NCBI GenBank assembly: GCA_037974665.1
Contig: CM075778.1
Span: 9,537,001 to 9,601,000 of the forward strand
Source of the DNA: Ehretia macrophylla
Lineage: Eukaryota; Streptophyta; Magnoliopsida; Boraginales; Ehretiaceae
Direction of reading: 5' to 3'
Length of the DNA stretch: 64,000 nucleotides
The translations under genes and the position numbers were made by a program. Of the stretch, positions 11,101-23,255 are shown piece by piece. The notes beneath the pieces were generated by a model. That model made no database searches and was not told where the DNA came from. It saw only the letters and a list, made by a program, of their open reading frames with translations. Within the stretch, counting starts at the first letter, position 1. Each line of letters opens with the position of its first letter.

Positions 11101-14100
11101 GTTGGGGAAAGAATATTGGTTCAGCTAAAACAAGGACGAAGAAACGTGCTGGCGTAGCTGTTTACAACAGGGCTTCTTCACTTGAAACACTTGTCAGTTC
11201 TTCTACATTGATACTTCTTAATATCATATCTTGTAATTAGAAATTTGTGATGAATATGTTTGATTTATCTGTACTCTGTCTATAGTCAAAGCTATAGAAT
11301 GTTCATAGGAGAAGGCAAGCATGTGGACAACTTGCCGTGGCTTGCATCATCTTATATTTGGATAAGTTGACCTGACAATATAAAGCCAATTTCTAATACG
11401 TGATGTCTTTCTTCTAAGGGCTGGAGACTTCATGCTCTATGAACTTGTCACTCTGTGTGACAGATTGCTCTTACTGTTTCATTGGTTCATTGTCACACCA
11501 GTTTGTTTTTCCACTTGAATTACCTTACTTATTGAGATGCCAATGGCCTATCATTGATGTGCACCAAAGATGCGTGTGAGTTATTAATTGGAAGATTGTA
11601 TTTAGATTGTCCAAAATAATCCAATCAATTCTTTTTGCGTAGATTGGTTATCTATACCTGACAAATGCCCGGCGATTGGAAGAGATCATGATGAAGTTAG
11701 GTTTCTCCACTGGTGCTTCCAACCAATTAATACAAGAGGAATTGCATAGTAAGTTGATATCTTATCATATAACATTTAGACTTTGCTATAGATCTTAATC
11801 TATTCTGCACTTTTCAAATTTCTTTCCATCTCCTTGATGCTATATAGTGCTATACTTTGCTGGTAGTCATGCATTGAAAGTGATATATTGCCTTAGCAAC
11901 ATTATATATGTTATCATGAAGATCTTGATTCCTTGTATCATGGCGATTGTCTTCCAAAGATTACCATGCAAGTTCTTTCATCCCCAAGTGTGTACATGAG
12001 ATAGATGGTCAAGGAACTATATTTACAACATTTCTAGTATTTGAATCATCAAAATCAATTGGGTACTTGTACAAGCCTCTGACCATCTTTCTAGACTTGT
12101 GGGTCTTATGAAATGGTCCAACATGCTTTGTTATTTAGATGCTCTAGGAGGCCCAAATACCAGGGGACCCACTGTAATGAGGTGTTTTTTGAATGTCACC
12201 TCTAGGAGGCCAAGATTATGACAGTCCCGGTCCGGGTGCTCTCCTTGGACTACCTTTCTTTTTTATTACACGTGTATCTCTCATTTTTTGAATGTAATAT
12301 GCAAGATTATAAAGGATTTTCCATGACATAAATGGACTGATTATATAATTGAAAATAAATGGAGGATTATATGCTTACACAGTTATACGTGTCTGACTTA
12401 AAAAAGACGGGGAAAATTGTGAAAGTGGAAGTGTGCTGACATTTTCTCATTGACTGGTCATTTGGTGTGAGGGTTACTGGAAGAAACTGATAATGTAGAT
12501 TGCCAACATGCATGTGTAAATTAATTGGTGTAATGAAAGTTCCTTTGAAAGCCATAAGAAAATAACATCTAGCAACAGCAACAGGAATTCAGTTGTCTTT
12601 ATAGGTCACACTTATTTCAGTGAAGACTTAAGCCCGGGAGCATATTTAAGATCTTAGAATTTAATGGGTTTTTCTTTTTATTTTTGTGGGGGTGGGGGAA
12701 TGGGGGTTTCAGTTGTAAAATATATCCATAGAACTCGGTGAAGTCTCATAATTATGTTCTAGAAACTGATGTCAGTCTCCACTTATCCTCTATATCATCT
12801 CTTTCCTTTTTTCCATTCTTCAGTACCCTCTTTGGACTTCCATTCTCGGTGCTTCATTGTCTTCATCTTCTTCTCTGTTCTTGTTCGCTTCATTCTTCAT
12901 TACCCTCTCTCTTATCTTGTCAAATATTTGATGTCTCATGCCACCAGTTTCTCGCTGACGACAGTAGAGATATCTCTACCACCATGAGATGTGAAGAGAA
13001 TTCTTCTCTCATCTGAAGAGAAGCATGGAGCTATCAGCAAAACGGAACAATAAAGGTATATAACCTTCAGGTGCAATATGACTCTCTAACTCTGTCTGTA
13101 GGAGCTATCAGCACACTGTAAATTCTCCATGAGTATTATTTTGGAAATTGGCGAGTTGATATACATTGCAGCATAAATTTAACTTATCACTATTCACTTT
13201 CTTCAAGCTGTATTGCTCATGGTAGTGGTCTTTCTACCCCTTTTTCTTTGCTCTTTGCCTTCCCCATTTCTTTTGCCTTCTCTCTCTCTCTCTCTCTGTC
13301 TCTTCACAATCCATATTCAATGAATTCGTCCAAGTCCATTGGTTATGTATGTTCATCATAGTTGTCACTATGGACCTATTATGGTTATTTTATTATATCC
13401 AAAGTTACTTTTTCAGTATACTTTAGCATCTAGAGGCTGAAAGTAAGGTTTCAGAAATACATTGAAGTTTTGGTTCATGGGAATGTTTTATGTTTCTTTT
13501 AGCAAATATATATAATTTTAAGCGGGGAGTATCAGCTTTTAGAGTTTTCCCTGAAACGATTCTTCCCACTTTTGTTAATTGTTGGTTTTCTTGCTTTATA
13601 TTCCTATCTGTACCGTCACTACACCTACCTAGAGTCCTGCTTCTTGCTCTAAAAATTCAGACTCCTTCTGAAGAGAAATTATGACTGCAAATTGCCTGTA
13701 TGCTATACATGTAAAATCTATCTACTTTGAACTATATAGTTAAGTAGGTGAGAAACAAAATATTCTTTTGTTTATTTTCATTTTAGCAATCAAGATTAAC
13801 TGGTTTTAAGCTAGCCTTTTACTGGGCTTATTGGCAAGTGTAACGTTTATTTAATATTGCTTTTGTACTAACATGTCTATGCCAGTTGATCATTAGATTC
13901 GAATCTTTTCCGAGATAGTTTATCATGTTTACCAAGTTCAAATAATAGATGCATTTTATAATATGTTGCCATCTTTCATGGAATGCTATTTAGAGATTGT
14001 TGCTTACATCAAATTTCACTTTTTGTCAATTTTCTCGATCCTTGTTAAAGTCTATCAGTAACCCCTTTTATCTACTTCCTCCTGGCAGGCATTGTCAATG

Positions 14101-14108
14101 CCAGATGA
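8119..14108 (+). CDS. Plastid Mini-ribonuclease III (RNC3/RNC4-like), 7 exons, 243 aa
   Basis: Exons are 8119-8353, 8907-9031, 9772-9861, 10553-10605, 11090-11192, 11643-11748 and 14089-14108, with GT..AG junctions, giving 243 residues. Mini-RNase III proteins are dimeric RNase III-fold nucleases without the dsRNA-binding domain. In Arabidopsis, RNC3 and RNC4 act in chloroplast rRNA maturation and intron turnover (known for the family). Seen here: a Ser/Thr- and basic-rich N-terminus (1 to about 75) consistent with a transit peptide; RNase III motif ALAYIGDCIYELYARR with D116; and the second motif NRASSLETLIGYLYL with E200. These are the expected catalytic acids. The start is the ATG at 8119; the frame is open further upstream but without an ATG before it. 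The last exon is tiny (20 bp, after a 2.3-kb intron) and is the least certain part. Confidence 0.9.
8362..8512. repeat. Repeat remnant in first intron of the Mini-RNase III gene
   Basis: The segment starts near GGGCTGGAGTCAGGAATTT and ends near CCTCCTAGCTTCGCCCC, with an A-run of about 20 in between. It resembles other short segments in this window with a GCGGATCTAGAATTT-type motif (near 20263, 31697, 32333), which look like ends of a dispersed repeat family. Class and edges are uncertain. Confidence 0.35.
9281..9500 (+). mobile_element. Possible TRIM/LTR-like fragment in Mini-RNase III intron 2
   Basis: It starts TGATGTCCCACATTTGTGGG and includes paired words around GGTCCGTTATGGACC. The first 14 bases match the start of the insertion at 5427. 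I assign it tentatively to the same repeat family; the right end is not defined and no target duplication was seen. Confidence 0.3.
9624..9703. repeat. Perfect 40-bp tandem duplication
   Basis: The unit at 9624-9663 starts CATTGCCTACCTGACC and is repeated without any difference at 9664-9703. It lies in intron 2 of the Mini-RNase III gene, about 70 bp before exon 3. Perfect identity suggests a recent duplication or replication slippage. Confidence 0.95.
12685..12709 (+). other. G-run tract in last intron of the Mini-RNase III gene
   Basis: Four runs of three or more G (GTGGGGGTGGGGGAATGGGGG) occur on the coding strand of intron 6. The pattern fits a potential G-quadruplex in DNA or pre-mRNA. 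Confidence 0.6.
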
Positions 14109-15239
14109 TGTGTAGATTCACTGGAAATTCATTTGCATCAACAAAGTCTAGATTCTTACATCGTCGATATTGAAAGCAATTGTATTATAGATACTAAGAA
14201 CCGTAGCAAGAGATATACTACAAGAGCTTCAGATTATTAGATGAACTACTTCACTGAGTAGACATTGTTATTCTCCTGATTGTAAATTATCTCATTAGTT
14301 TACATTCTGCAGCATTTTTGACATCTAGCTTCAGTGACAGAAGTATCCATTGTATGACTATCTTACATATTCTGATAGAAGTCTTCCCTCTGAGTTCACT
14401 GGTCTCTTACTTTTAAAAATTTGATGAAAACCGTTTTCCAGTTTGGAATTACGTTGTGCGAGTGCGACAGGAACTTGTCCAACTGATCCGATCCCGAGCA
14501 GGTCTACACGTATCCAAGAGACTCTGCACTGTCTCTTGCACCCTGCATCAGGAGGAATTAGAGCAAGTGGTTTGAGTAGACGAAAGCTTGAGCTGCCACT
14601 TGAAGTGGAGTTGAAATGAATCCTGCTGGGATTGGGTGTAGGTTGAAAATCACATCTCTATTTAGCATCAATAAACGGCCACGGCTAGAGAATTTTTTTT
14701 CTTCAGGAAATGGTACTTATTTTTTGTGAACTTGATGCTATTGAAACAGGGATTTGGATTCTGTCATAACGTTATGATGTTATCTGAAATGCTCTTTTGA
14801 GTATGTACGCCAGAACAGTTGATGGGCAAGCCCCATTCTCTCGCAATGGTGTGGGGCATCAGAGGTTGTTGCCCTATGGCCAACTCGACAGGGCTAAAGT
14901 TCGATACATAACTTTTTGGTTGTTAAGTTATAGCGGCAACGACTTTCATGTGTTTTGCATATTTTTTAAGTTTCTTCTAACGTGTAATTACATAAAAATT
15001 AAAATTTGAGGGAGATTAAATAGTGGTGAAGTGTTATGTAGTTAAGATAATTGATCGTTAGGTGGAGATCTATAACTGCACACTATTTTTTGTCTTTTTT
15101 TTTGCTTTTTTCTTTGTTGTAATTAACTAAGAAAATATCATAACGTTATGAGAGAAATTATATTTTTATAACTCAGCAAAAGAAATCACTCCTAGCCCTT
15201 TTATGAGTTTCTTGATCCAAACAACATCATCACATTTTA
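14109..15239. other. Downstream region of the Mini-RNase III gene
   Basis: This should contain the 3' UTR. One stretch (14442-14575) behaves like a possible alternative last exon, and AATAAA at 14670-14675 could act as a poly(A) signal. A palindromic word ATAACGTTAT occurs near 14765 and 15140. No further gene was seen. Confidence 0.5.
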
Positions 15240-15858
15240 AAAAAAAAAAAAAAAAAAAAAAGAGGGACGGTGCCCTCTGAAATTTTATTAATACCAAAAA
15301 AAAAATTACAAAAACGAAGGGGGACATATAGCCTAACCTTCATAGAAGGATGAAGGACTTACTTGCCCCATCGTCCATCTACTCTAAAAAGAGTACAAAC
15401 ACTCATTTTTACAAAGACCTATAAAGAAATAAAATCTAAAAAACAAATTACAACCAAATCCTATATCAGACCCTAAAACAAGGCAATCCAAGCTTATCTA
15501 TCTTGATCATTCCTTGAAGCTCTTTATGGTCTGTTGCATCTTGCAGTATAGTCGCACACAATGCTTTAGCTCCCAAATTAACAAGATAGTCAGCTGGTTG
15601 ATTACCGTCACGGAGGATGTGATTAAGAGTCGCATTGCAAGTATTCAGATATCTTCTTGCTCTCCTTAGTTCCTGAGTAATATCCCATGAACCTTGTTTG
15701 TTCCTACACACAAGGTGAACTACACTTAAAGAATCTATTTTTGCCCAAACATTATAAAAGCCCAAATCTAAACACAATCTAAGACCATAGTTAAGAGCAA
15801 GTAACTCAGCTTTTATAACAAATTGAGTGGAGAAAGGAACAGAGAAACATAAACAGTA
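15240..15858 (-). mobile_element. 5'-truncated LINE with intact RNase H end
   Basis: On the minus strand a frame runs open from about 15858 to a stop at 15466-15468. It encodes an RNase H-like domain: AELLALNYGLRLCLDLGF, then AKIDSLSVVHLV and, near the end, RDGNQPADYLVNLGAKAL, as in the C-terminal region of plant LINE ORF2. About 170 bp of 3' tail follows (with GGTATTAATAAAATTTC) and then a homopolymer run (plus-strand A-run 15238-15260). A short possible duplication, CATCACA, lies on both sides (near 15229 and 15864). There are no stops in the remaining frame, so it may be fairly young. Confidence 0.75.
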
Positions 15859-17085
15859 GCATCACACGTCACAAAAGACACGACTTATATAATAAAATGT
15901 GCATGTTGTTTGGAACTCTTCCAACTTACTACTCTCCCATTGCAAATTAATGTGAATCTTGATATAAACATTCTATCATCTACTTCAAATTAAAAATATG
16001 AATTTGTTAAATCTGTCAATACGGAATTCACCTCCTCCATAAACTAAGGCTTAAAATCAATAAATTTTGATAGACTTTTTTCTTTGTGGGCTTTCCTTCG
16101 ATTGCTTAACCAACGGATATTGATGGAGAGTGATGTTGAAATTTCAGCAAGCAGCCATTGGAAAGTAGGCTATGTATGTGGAGAATCCAATTCCCCATTA
16201 ACAAAATTTGCACTAACATTTCACTTTTTGCATTGGATAAGGTGGACCTTTGCAGACCCCAAATGCTTCTCCACTATGTGGCAACTGGCAGACCCATCCG
16301 GTGACAAGGATAAGGGCCTTCTAATGCAGAACTTCCTTGAGGATATGGTCCGGACATTACAATCTTGGAGAATGGATTTGATCACTAATGTTATTATATT
16401 ATTACGTTGAGCAAGATTTAATAATTTCGAATTGATGATTTTGACCATGTTTAACTATTGAATTTCAATCCTAACATAATAATATTATGAGAGGACCTGC
16501 ACTCTAGAATCATATGGCATGAATGATAAGAAACACAGGGTAAATCAGTTAGTTATGTGGAATAGCTCAAGAACTTATATACTAGTTAGTCTTAGAACTT
16601 GTGAGTTATTCATGTAAAGCAATTCGATTTTTCAACTTCCCTTTATGTGTCATGACCCATGATTGATTGATTATTGAAGACGAAACAAATGTCATGGTAG
16701 AAGAAGTAACAAATTGAAAAAGTTATGTATTTTATGTCTATATTTGAGATAAGAATAATTTAAATATGGATGAATATAATTAGATCAAGATCCGAGCATG
16801 ATACCTAATAAAAAAAATGTGGTTCCAAACTAAAAACTCAAGAATTTAACATTTGCATTGGCCATTGAAGCTCCCATGGATGCTTATTTAGTCTTTTGTA
16901 GTCCATATATCCCTCTATTGATTACTTTTAACTTTTTCCATCAAAATAGATTCAAATGTAGTTATTTCAATAATTGTTGCCAATGCTCCTAGTGCACTTT
17001 AGATAAAGATATATAAAGAATCCGAAAAAGGAGGATAAGATCTTTCCTGCATGACTAGGGTGATAAGACCAATTGGTTCTCTTAC
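15859..17085. other. Intergenic sequence, no gene seen
   Basis: AT-rich sequence. Open frames of about 100 codons near 16084-16410 lack a recognisable domain and overlap an unrelated frame on the other strand, so they were not called. Confidence 0.5.
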
Positions 17086-17560
17086 AGTTTATTTGGATTG
17101 AGGAGGAAAAGTTTAATAAAAGAGTGAGGGAATTATAAAGGAAATAAATGGAGGGAATTAAATTATATTTAGATTGGATAATTTTATAAATGAGAGAATT
17201 ATAAAGGAGTATAAGTGTATTTTGTTTGGATTAGAAAAAAAATAAAAGAGGAGGGGTAAATTTTATATGTATAATGACTTTTATATCCTTCTCTTATTTT
17301 ATTTTGAATGTTTATATAATTGGTATGGTTGTAGTTAACATAAAAGCAAAGGGCAAAATTGTCTTCACAGGAAATAGTATTTTCCCCTCCCTCTATTTTA
17401 CCCCAAATTGGAGTGATCATATTTTGGAGGTATGAAGAGGTTAAGCTCATCCTCTCTATACTCCAACTACTCAATCTCTCCCAAACCAAACAGGAGAAGG
17501 AGTGAATCCCTTCCCTTACTACCCATCCCCTTCCCCCATTTTCCCCAATCCAAACACACT
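17086..17560. mobile_element. MITE-like element with inverted ends
   Basis: The left end (AGTTTATTTGGATTGAGGAG) is mirrored by the right end, whose reverse complement starts AGTGTGTTTGGATTGGGG. Purine-rich sequence on the left pairs with CCCTTCCC/CCATTTTCCCC sequence on the right. TTTGGATT ends with GGA/GGG-rich arms are common among plant MITEs. No target duplication is evident, so the superfamily and exact edges are open. Confidence 0.5.
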
Positions 17561-20397
17561 ATTATTGTTAATGGGAAAAAGCCTTCAGTCCGTCTGGACG
17601 GACTAATTCGAATTAGTGTAGAGATAAATCCCACCTCACATATAAGAAATGGATCAATCTATCTGTCGGATTGAATACTTTACTTTCTTTGTTAATGATT
17701 CTCTTTATACTTAAGACGATTATGTCCAATGAGATGAAAGATGATCATCTTTGCATGAAACCAATAGAAAAGCTTGTCTTCTTTATTTATATTGTGACGC
17801 AAAACGTGTCTTTGCTCAAACTCAAGCTCAAGTTGTGAAGTGATTAGACAGTTTTGATTATTAATCATTAAGGCCTTAAATATTTGATATTAGACTATTT
17901 ATATATATATTTGGATGACAACAACGGCTTTTGAAAAGTTTTTTTAACTCATATTAAAAGTGTTAAAACTCGGGACACATTATTTCACTAGAGAAGGTAT
18001 GAGATTAGTCAAACATGACACCTACTGGAACTGATCCCAAAAGAATTAATTTTTTGGCATTTTAAACTACGTGTCTGAATATTTCAAATTTCTCGATAAT
18101 TAGCTCCCGGTCTTTAGGTCAGAAAACAACGATGATGAAGTCATATCGATACACTATTTCGTGATTGGATTTGTCTTTCCATAAATTTTTCATTTGTCAC
18201 TCAACAAGGGAACTTTGCTTTTTCTTTTTTCTTCTTTGAGAATCAACGAATCAAATGATATTTTTTTCTGACTTTTTTTTGAATATGACATCAAGAATAA
18301 TCGAAAGACGCCATGCAAACGTGGAACTGGTGTAGCTTTCGGGGTGGAGGTCCATGCAGTGAAGTGTATTCCTTGGCCCATTTTGCACACCAACAGACGG
18401 ATATAAAAGCACAGAATGAAACCAACCCCACTGCCCTTTCAAATGACTACTTTTGTTGCTACCATGGTGATCATAACATGGTTTTTAAGCCATCCCAAAC
18501 AATGGAATCAAAGTGGGGTTTGGCAGCTGAGCAATTGGTCCATGAAGGCTCCTTGACCAAAGGCAAATGTTAGAACATGGGTTTGGTCCTTATTCAACCA
18601 CAGGAGATATTTAGATTTTAATATGATGAGAAATTCTCTTCCATAGTTTTTCGAAAGTTAATTTTGGGACACATAATTTCGCTCGGAACATACATGATTT
18701 AGTTTAGTTATACACAAGACCTATTAAGGTTGATCTTTTAAAAAAAAAAAAAAATTTTTAATTAGTTAGTATCCGAAACTTGTAGGATTTTACTATTGGG
18801 TAGATAAAATCTTTGGCCGGACATACCCTAAAACTCTAGGTCAAATCCATTTTTGGATCACTTTTTTCGGGGTTAATCTAACCTTCTTTCTTGTGTATTT
18901 CTTAGGGTTTTATGTTCTATCATATTGTATTTTAGATGATCCAGATGTTTACATTAGATAGAATATAAATAGATCTTCTTACGTCTTAAACACCCCCATC
19001 ACTTTTTGGAATGAAAAGTGTAAGACTCAAAAACACTTGTAAGAGATTGTAAAAAAGGCTAATGGTGGTCCTTTTATGGTAGTTAGGAAATTAAGTTAGG
19101 TAGTTAGCTAGAGATTGAACTCATGCTATGGCATCAAGGAAAGATCAAAAGGATTTCATACAGAAAAGAAAATGTAGAAAACAGTAACAAATCTTGTTGT
19201 TTGTTTCCTCAGCACTTGTTCAAGATATGTAAAAAAAAATTATTATATTATGATATTAACAATGCTTGAAGCCTACCTTATAAAGCTCAATTCTTCATTG
19301 ATACCTTTCTTATTTTTCAGCTTCAATATCTAATAAAGCGCTCTCATGAAATTAATGGAGTCAAAAGCAGAACAAAATGGTAATGCAACTAAATGTTTTC
19401 TGAAGGTGTGATTTTATATATATATATATATATATATACATAACAAGAAATTCATTTTAAATAGGATTATATTAAATTTGTTCCAAAGTTATAAAGTCAG
19501 TAAAAATTGAGATGTGAACTGGAAAGTGTCACACTTGCCATCTCTTAAAAAAAGCGAAGGAGATAATCTTTTATTTTTATTTTTATAATGAGTAACTCAC
19601 CTTAGATAGAATCACATTGGATCCACCCAAGATTATAAATCCCTTAGTGCAGCAGCGTAACTCAACACATGTTCCAAATCAGTTTAGGGTCGCACTAATT
19701 GCTATAGGAGGGCATAACTTTGAATTTTAAAATTTTTGTTAACAAATTACTACCCGACCACTCTTGTCACCTCTTGAGGTCCTAAAGTGAGAAATTTATT
19801 ACTTTGCTAGGGCAAATAATTTATATATATATATATATAAAAAGCAAGATTAATTTCAAAATCAAATTGGCGTACAATTTCATGATTGTGAGAGTAACCA
19901 TAAAAACATCAAATGTCTTATGAAGGACAAGATCTTTTAGTGCATTAATAATCTATATGCTTTCATTACCACTAACAATGTTCATTGGTACATTCATTTG
20001 TGGCCATATCATTCAACAAGATTCCATATCATTCAACAAGATTCGAAGCTAAATTTGTGTCACATCCAAAGAATCGTGAAATAGAAGCGAAAGACAAGAT
20101 TACTAATATCTTTATAATTGGACGAGAGGATCATTCGCATTCACCCTTTATAACAATCTTGCTTATAGATATTCCTGATTTGTGATTATTTTTTCTTTGG
20201 TATAGAGATCATGAATCTGATTTTTTCTTATCTAATAATAACATTGCTTACATAATCAGGTGCGGATCTAGAATTTATTGTCAGAGCTATAACATGCAAT
20301 TTGATGATCATAATTAATTATAATAATTTTTTTCGGTGGGGGCTAATTTACTTTTTTGACTAAAAATACATATAAACTCTATATATTTAGTGGGATT
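17561..20397. other. Intergenic sequence with small repeats only
   Basis: No gene was seen. It contains AT microsatellites (19415-19438 and 19819-19839), an exact 20-bp tandem duplication at 20004-20043 (unit starts CCATATCATTCAACAAG), and the left part of a dispersed repeat (from about 20258, GCGGATCTAGAATTTATTG) that is interrupted by the hAT element at 20406. Confidence 0.5.
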
Positions 20398-20405
20398 AGT
20401 GGAGG

Positions 20406-21507
20406 TAGAGCTGACAAATGGGACAGCCAGGCATGGCCCGGTCAAATCGTGGGTTTAGAAAAATGAGCCCGGCTCGGCACATATGTTTAGTGCGCTGTGG
20501 TGGGCTGGGCTCAATTCTTGAAATATAGGACCCAGCTCGGCCCATGAACCCGCTATCACGAGTCGCGAGCTGGGCCGAGCTGGGCTGGGCTAGCCGATCT
20601 TTTTATTTTTATTTTTTATTAGTGTGTTCTAAATTTTAATAGTTTGATTAATAACGAAAAAAACTGAAACTTAACCTTTTTTTTACGAAAAAGTTAATTT
20701 AACAATTAACAAGACATAAGTTGATTGATAATATTAATATAAATGATAAAATATTACTTAACAAACCACAAGTTCACGAGACACGGATACGTTACTAACA
20801 AACATAAAAAAAGAATATTATATAAATGCTTGAAGAAAGTTGGTAAAGTTCTCTATTTTATTATGCTCCTTGTGCGGGTGCTGGACCTGTTGGCGGTGGC
20901 GGTGGCGGTGGTTGATGATTAAAATAGTTTAGAACATTTGAATGTTGAGATACAAGATATCTTACAAGCGTTTCAGTTCCAAATTGAAGACGAAATATAT
21001 ATTTACGTTTACAATAGTTACAAATTACATACTCATGTTCTTCAAAGTAAGTAAAATAATTCTAAACATTTGAATGTAATCGTTGTGAAATATTTTCTTC
21101 CTCCATAGCCATAGATATTGTGTATTCTCTTGTAATAAAATAAAGAGACAATAGGTAGTAAAATAAATATATAGTTTTGTAGTAAAATGAAGTTGAATAC
21201 ACTAATAAGAAAAATTACATGTACAAATTATAATCTCAAGATGGGTTTTATTTGGACTCGAATTGGGCCTGAGCTGGGCTCAAGCTAGGCTGGACTGAGC
21301 TTTTGGGCTGAGTTTGGCTGGGTTTGGGCACAAATGGGCTTAGGCACAAATGGACTGGGTCCAAAAATATATGACCCAGCTCGGCCCACCTATATGTGGT
21401 GGGTCGAGCCGAGTCGAACCCACTTTCATTCGAATTGGGTTGGGCTCGAATTTTCGTGTGCTGGACTGAATTGAGCCTGTGTCAGTCCGGCCCAAATGTC
21501 ACCTCTA
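20406..21507 (-). mobile_element. Internally deleted hAT transposon, 1.1 kb, exact 8-bp target duplication
   Basis: AGTGGAGG flanks the element exactly (20398-20405 and 21508-21515), the 8-bp duplication expected of hAT. Its ends are inverted: TAGAGCTGACAAATGGG on the left, and TAGAGGTGACATTTGGG as the reverse complement of the right end. Both subterminal regions are crowded with GGGCTGGGC/GGCCCGG words, as in hAT transposase-binding regions. The inner part keeps a minus-strand fragment of the transposase N-terminus. Most of the transposase gene is missing, so it could move only with a helper. It sits inside an older repeat whose right part resumes at 21516. Confidence 0.9.
20861..21112 (-). 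pseudogene. Remnant of hAT transposase N-terminus (BED zinc finger)
   Basis: From the ATG at 21112, the minus-strand frame reads MAMEEENISQRLHSNV, then a TAG stop exactly where a BED finger has its conserved Trp. It resumes with NYFTYFEEHEYVICNYCKRK, later TLVRYLVSQHSN, a Pro run and a stop at 20861-20863. The Cys-x2-Cys pair (CNYC) and the following L/H positions fit the BED zinc finger at the N-terminus of plant hAT transposases. The catalytic domain is absent. The proline run is encoded by the GGC/GGT repeat near 20892-20911. Confidence 0.8.
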
Positions 21508-21515
21508 AGTGGAGG

Positions 21516-22289
21516 CTATAACCCCTAATAGATTTTCCAGTGAACATAACTCCAAGGAGGTAGCCTAGCCGTGGAGAGTTTGAGATGTAGGCGAGAGACT
21601 AGCTATGTCTTGTATTTGAATAATTCAAGAAATTAATTTTCTTGGGGATCAATCTTGATAGACATTGTAACCAACTAATCTAAATTGCACATTATTCTAA
21701 CGAGATCATGTATTCTAAAATTTGATATTACCTTAATATAAACTCGAAGCATTTCCAAAGTGAATTTTTTGTAATAATAATAATAATAATACTGCAAACA
21801 TCACCAGTGCAATACTGTCACTATTCAATCTGACATGCATGTGTTAGGTATTAATCAACAGAATGATTTGTGAGCAATAAAGCATACCCATGTAAATTTG
21901 TTAGAACAGAACTGTACAAGGTCAGAAAAGTTAAATATTTTCTTAAAAATTAAGCTAGATCTTGAAATTTAGATTAATACTGTTATTGGTTGTACAATTC
22001 AAAATTATATAATTTTTTTTGTGAGTAATACAAAGTTAATAGCTTGCTTTTAGCACAAAAAAAATAAAATAATAAAGCATACACATCCACGATGCTGACC
22101 GTGAAACTTTATCCAAACTAGAGGCTGCTGAATTGGCCTGACCTGTGATGTTCTTTTGTTTCTGAATTATGCTTTACTCTTTGCTTATGCTTTTCAACAA
22201 GTTAACAATCATTTTTCATTTAATCAGAATCTTATCATTTATTAAAGAATAGAGGACACATTTAGAGTTGCAAATTATCTATCGAAGAA
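21516..22289. other. Intergenic sequence, no gene seen
   Basis: It starts with the right part of the repeat that was split by the hAT insertion. It contains a (TAA)n microsatellite near 21774-21790. Positions 22281-22289 are the left target duplication of the next element. Confidence 0.5.
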
Positions 22290-23246
22290 GAGTAAAATGT
22301 ACTATACCTCTTTATATTTTTATAAAATTGCATTATAAACCTTGTATTTTAAAAAGTCGCGTTATAAATCCTGTGTTATGAAAAACGTTGTATATAACCC
22401 CCCGCCGTCTACTTTTCTGTCAATTTTAATATGAATATAATACACACGCTTGAAATGCAAGTATGACATTTATCAAGCTTTAAAACACATGCAGAATGAT
22501 AAAAATACCCTTTTTAACATCAGTTGCTAATTGCTCCTCGTGTTTTCGATAAGGTTTTAAATTGCCCCTTGTATTTTTTATAAGGTTTCTAATTGTCCCG
22601 GTGTTTTTATAAAGATGTAAATTGCCCCTTCAAAGATTAAAAAAAAAAAATGACAATCCTAGAGAAAAAAACTATTTCAAAGTGATTTTCCTTCGATTTG
22701 AAGTTGATTTTGCACTGATTTAAAGATTTTATTTAAATATTTTAATCTACTTGTAAAAGAACGTGATTTCAAGTGAAGATACGATTATTGCTAGTTGCAA
22801 TATGACTTTGAACTTCAAGCATAAGATTTATATTTTTTATGGTGGACATCAATGTTATGTTATATAAGCTATACGTTTTTTTATTCTTTTAATTAAATGA
22901 TATTTATTAGTTTAAGGTTGTAGATCTCCTTAGAAGGTAGACTAACACATGATTCTGATATTGCAAAATGAAAAATATTGTAAATACCTTCCTCTAATAT
23001 TAAAAAAGTGATAAATATCCCCTTTTGATATCAAAAAAGTTACAAATACCCCCTTTGACGGATTTATCTTTAAACGAGGACAATTTTATCTTTTTACAAG
23101 ACTAACTAACAGAATTAAACAGAATTTGAGTTTTGGGCGTCTATGCAACATTTTTCATAACACAGAGTTTATAACGTGACTTTTTAAAACACAAGGTTTA
23201 TGATGTAATTTTATGAAAACACAAAAGGATATGATGCATTTTACTC
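22290..23246. mobile_element. Mutator-like MITE, 957 bp, 9-bp target duplication
   Basis: Terminal inverted repeats exceed 100 bp: GAGTAAAATGTACTATACC on the left against GAGTAAAATGCATCATATCC as reverse complement of the right end, continuing through the shared word CTGTGTTATGAAAAA. The flanks are ATCGAAGAA (22281-22289) and ACCGAAGAA (23247-23255), 8 of 9 matching. Long TIRs plus a 9-bp duplication fit Mutator-like elements. No transposase frame is present, so it is non-autonomous. The interior has internal near-repeats of the type AAATTGCCCCTTG and ACAAATACCCCCTTT. Confidence 0.85.
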
Positions 23247-23255
23247 ACCGAAGAA

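Noticed and set aside
16084-16448. Overlapping open frames of 75-108 codons on both strands
   Set aside because: No domain, no partner exons, AT-rich composition; best explained as chance frames.
18190-18573. Several overlapping frames on both strands
   Set aside because: Mutually exclusive frames without recognisable motifs or splice-linked exons.
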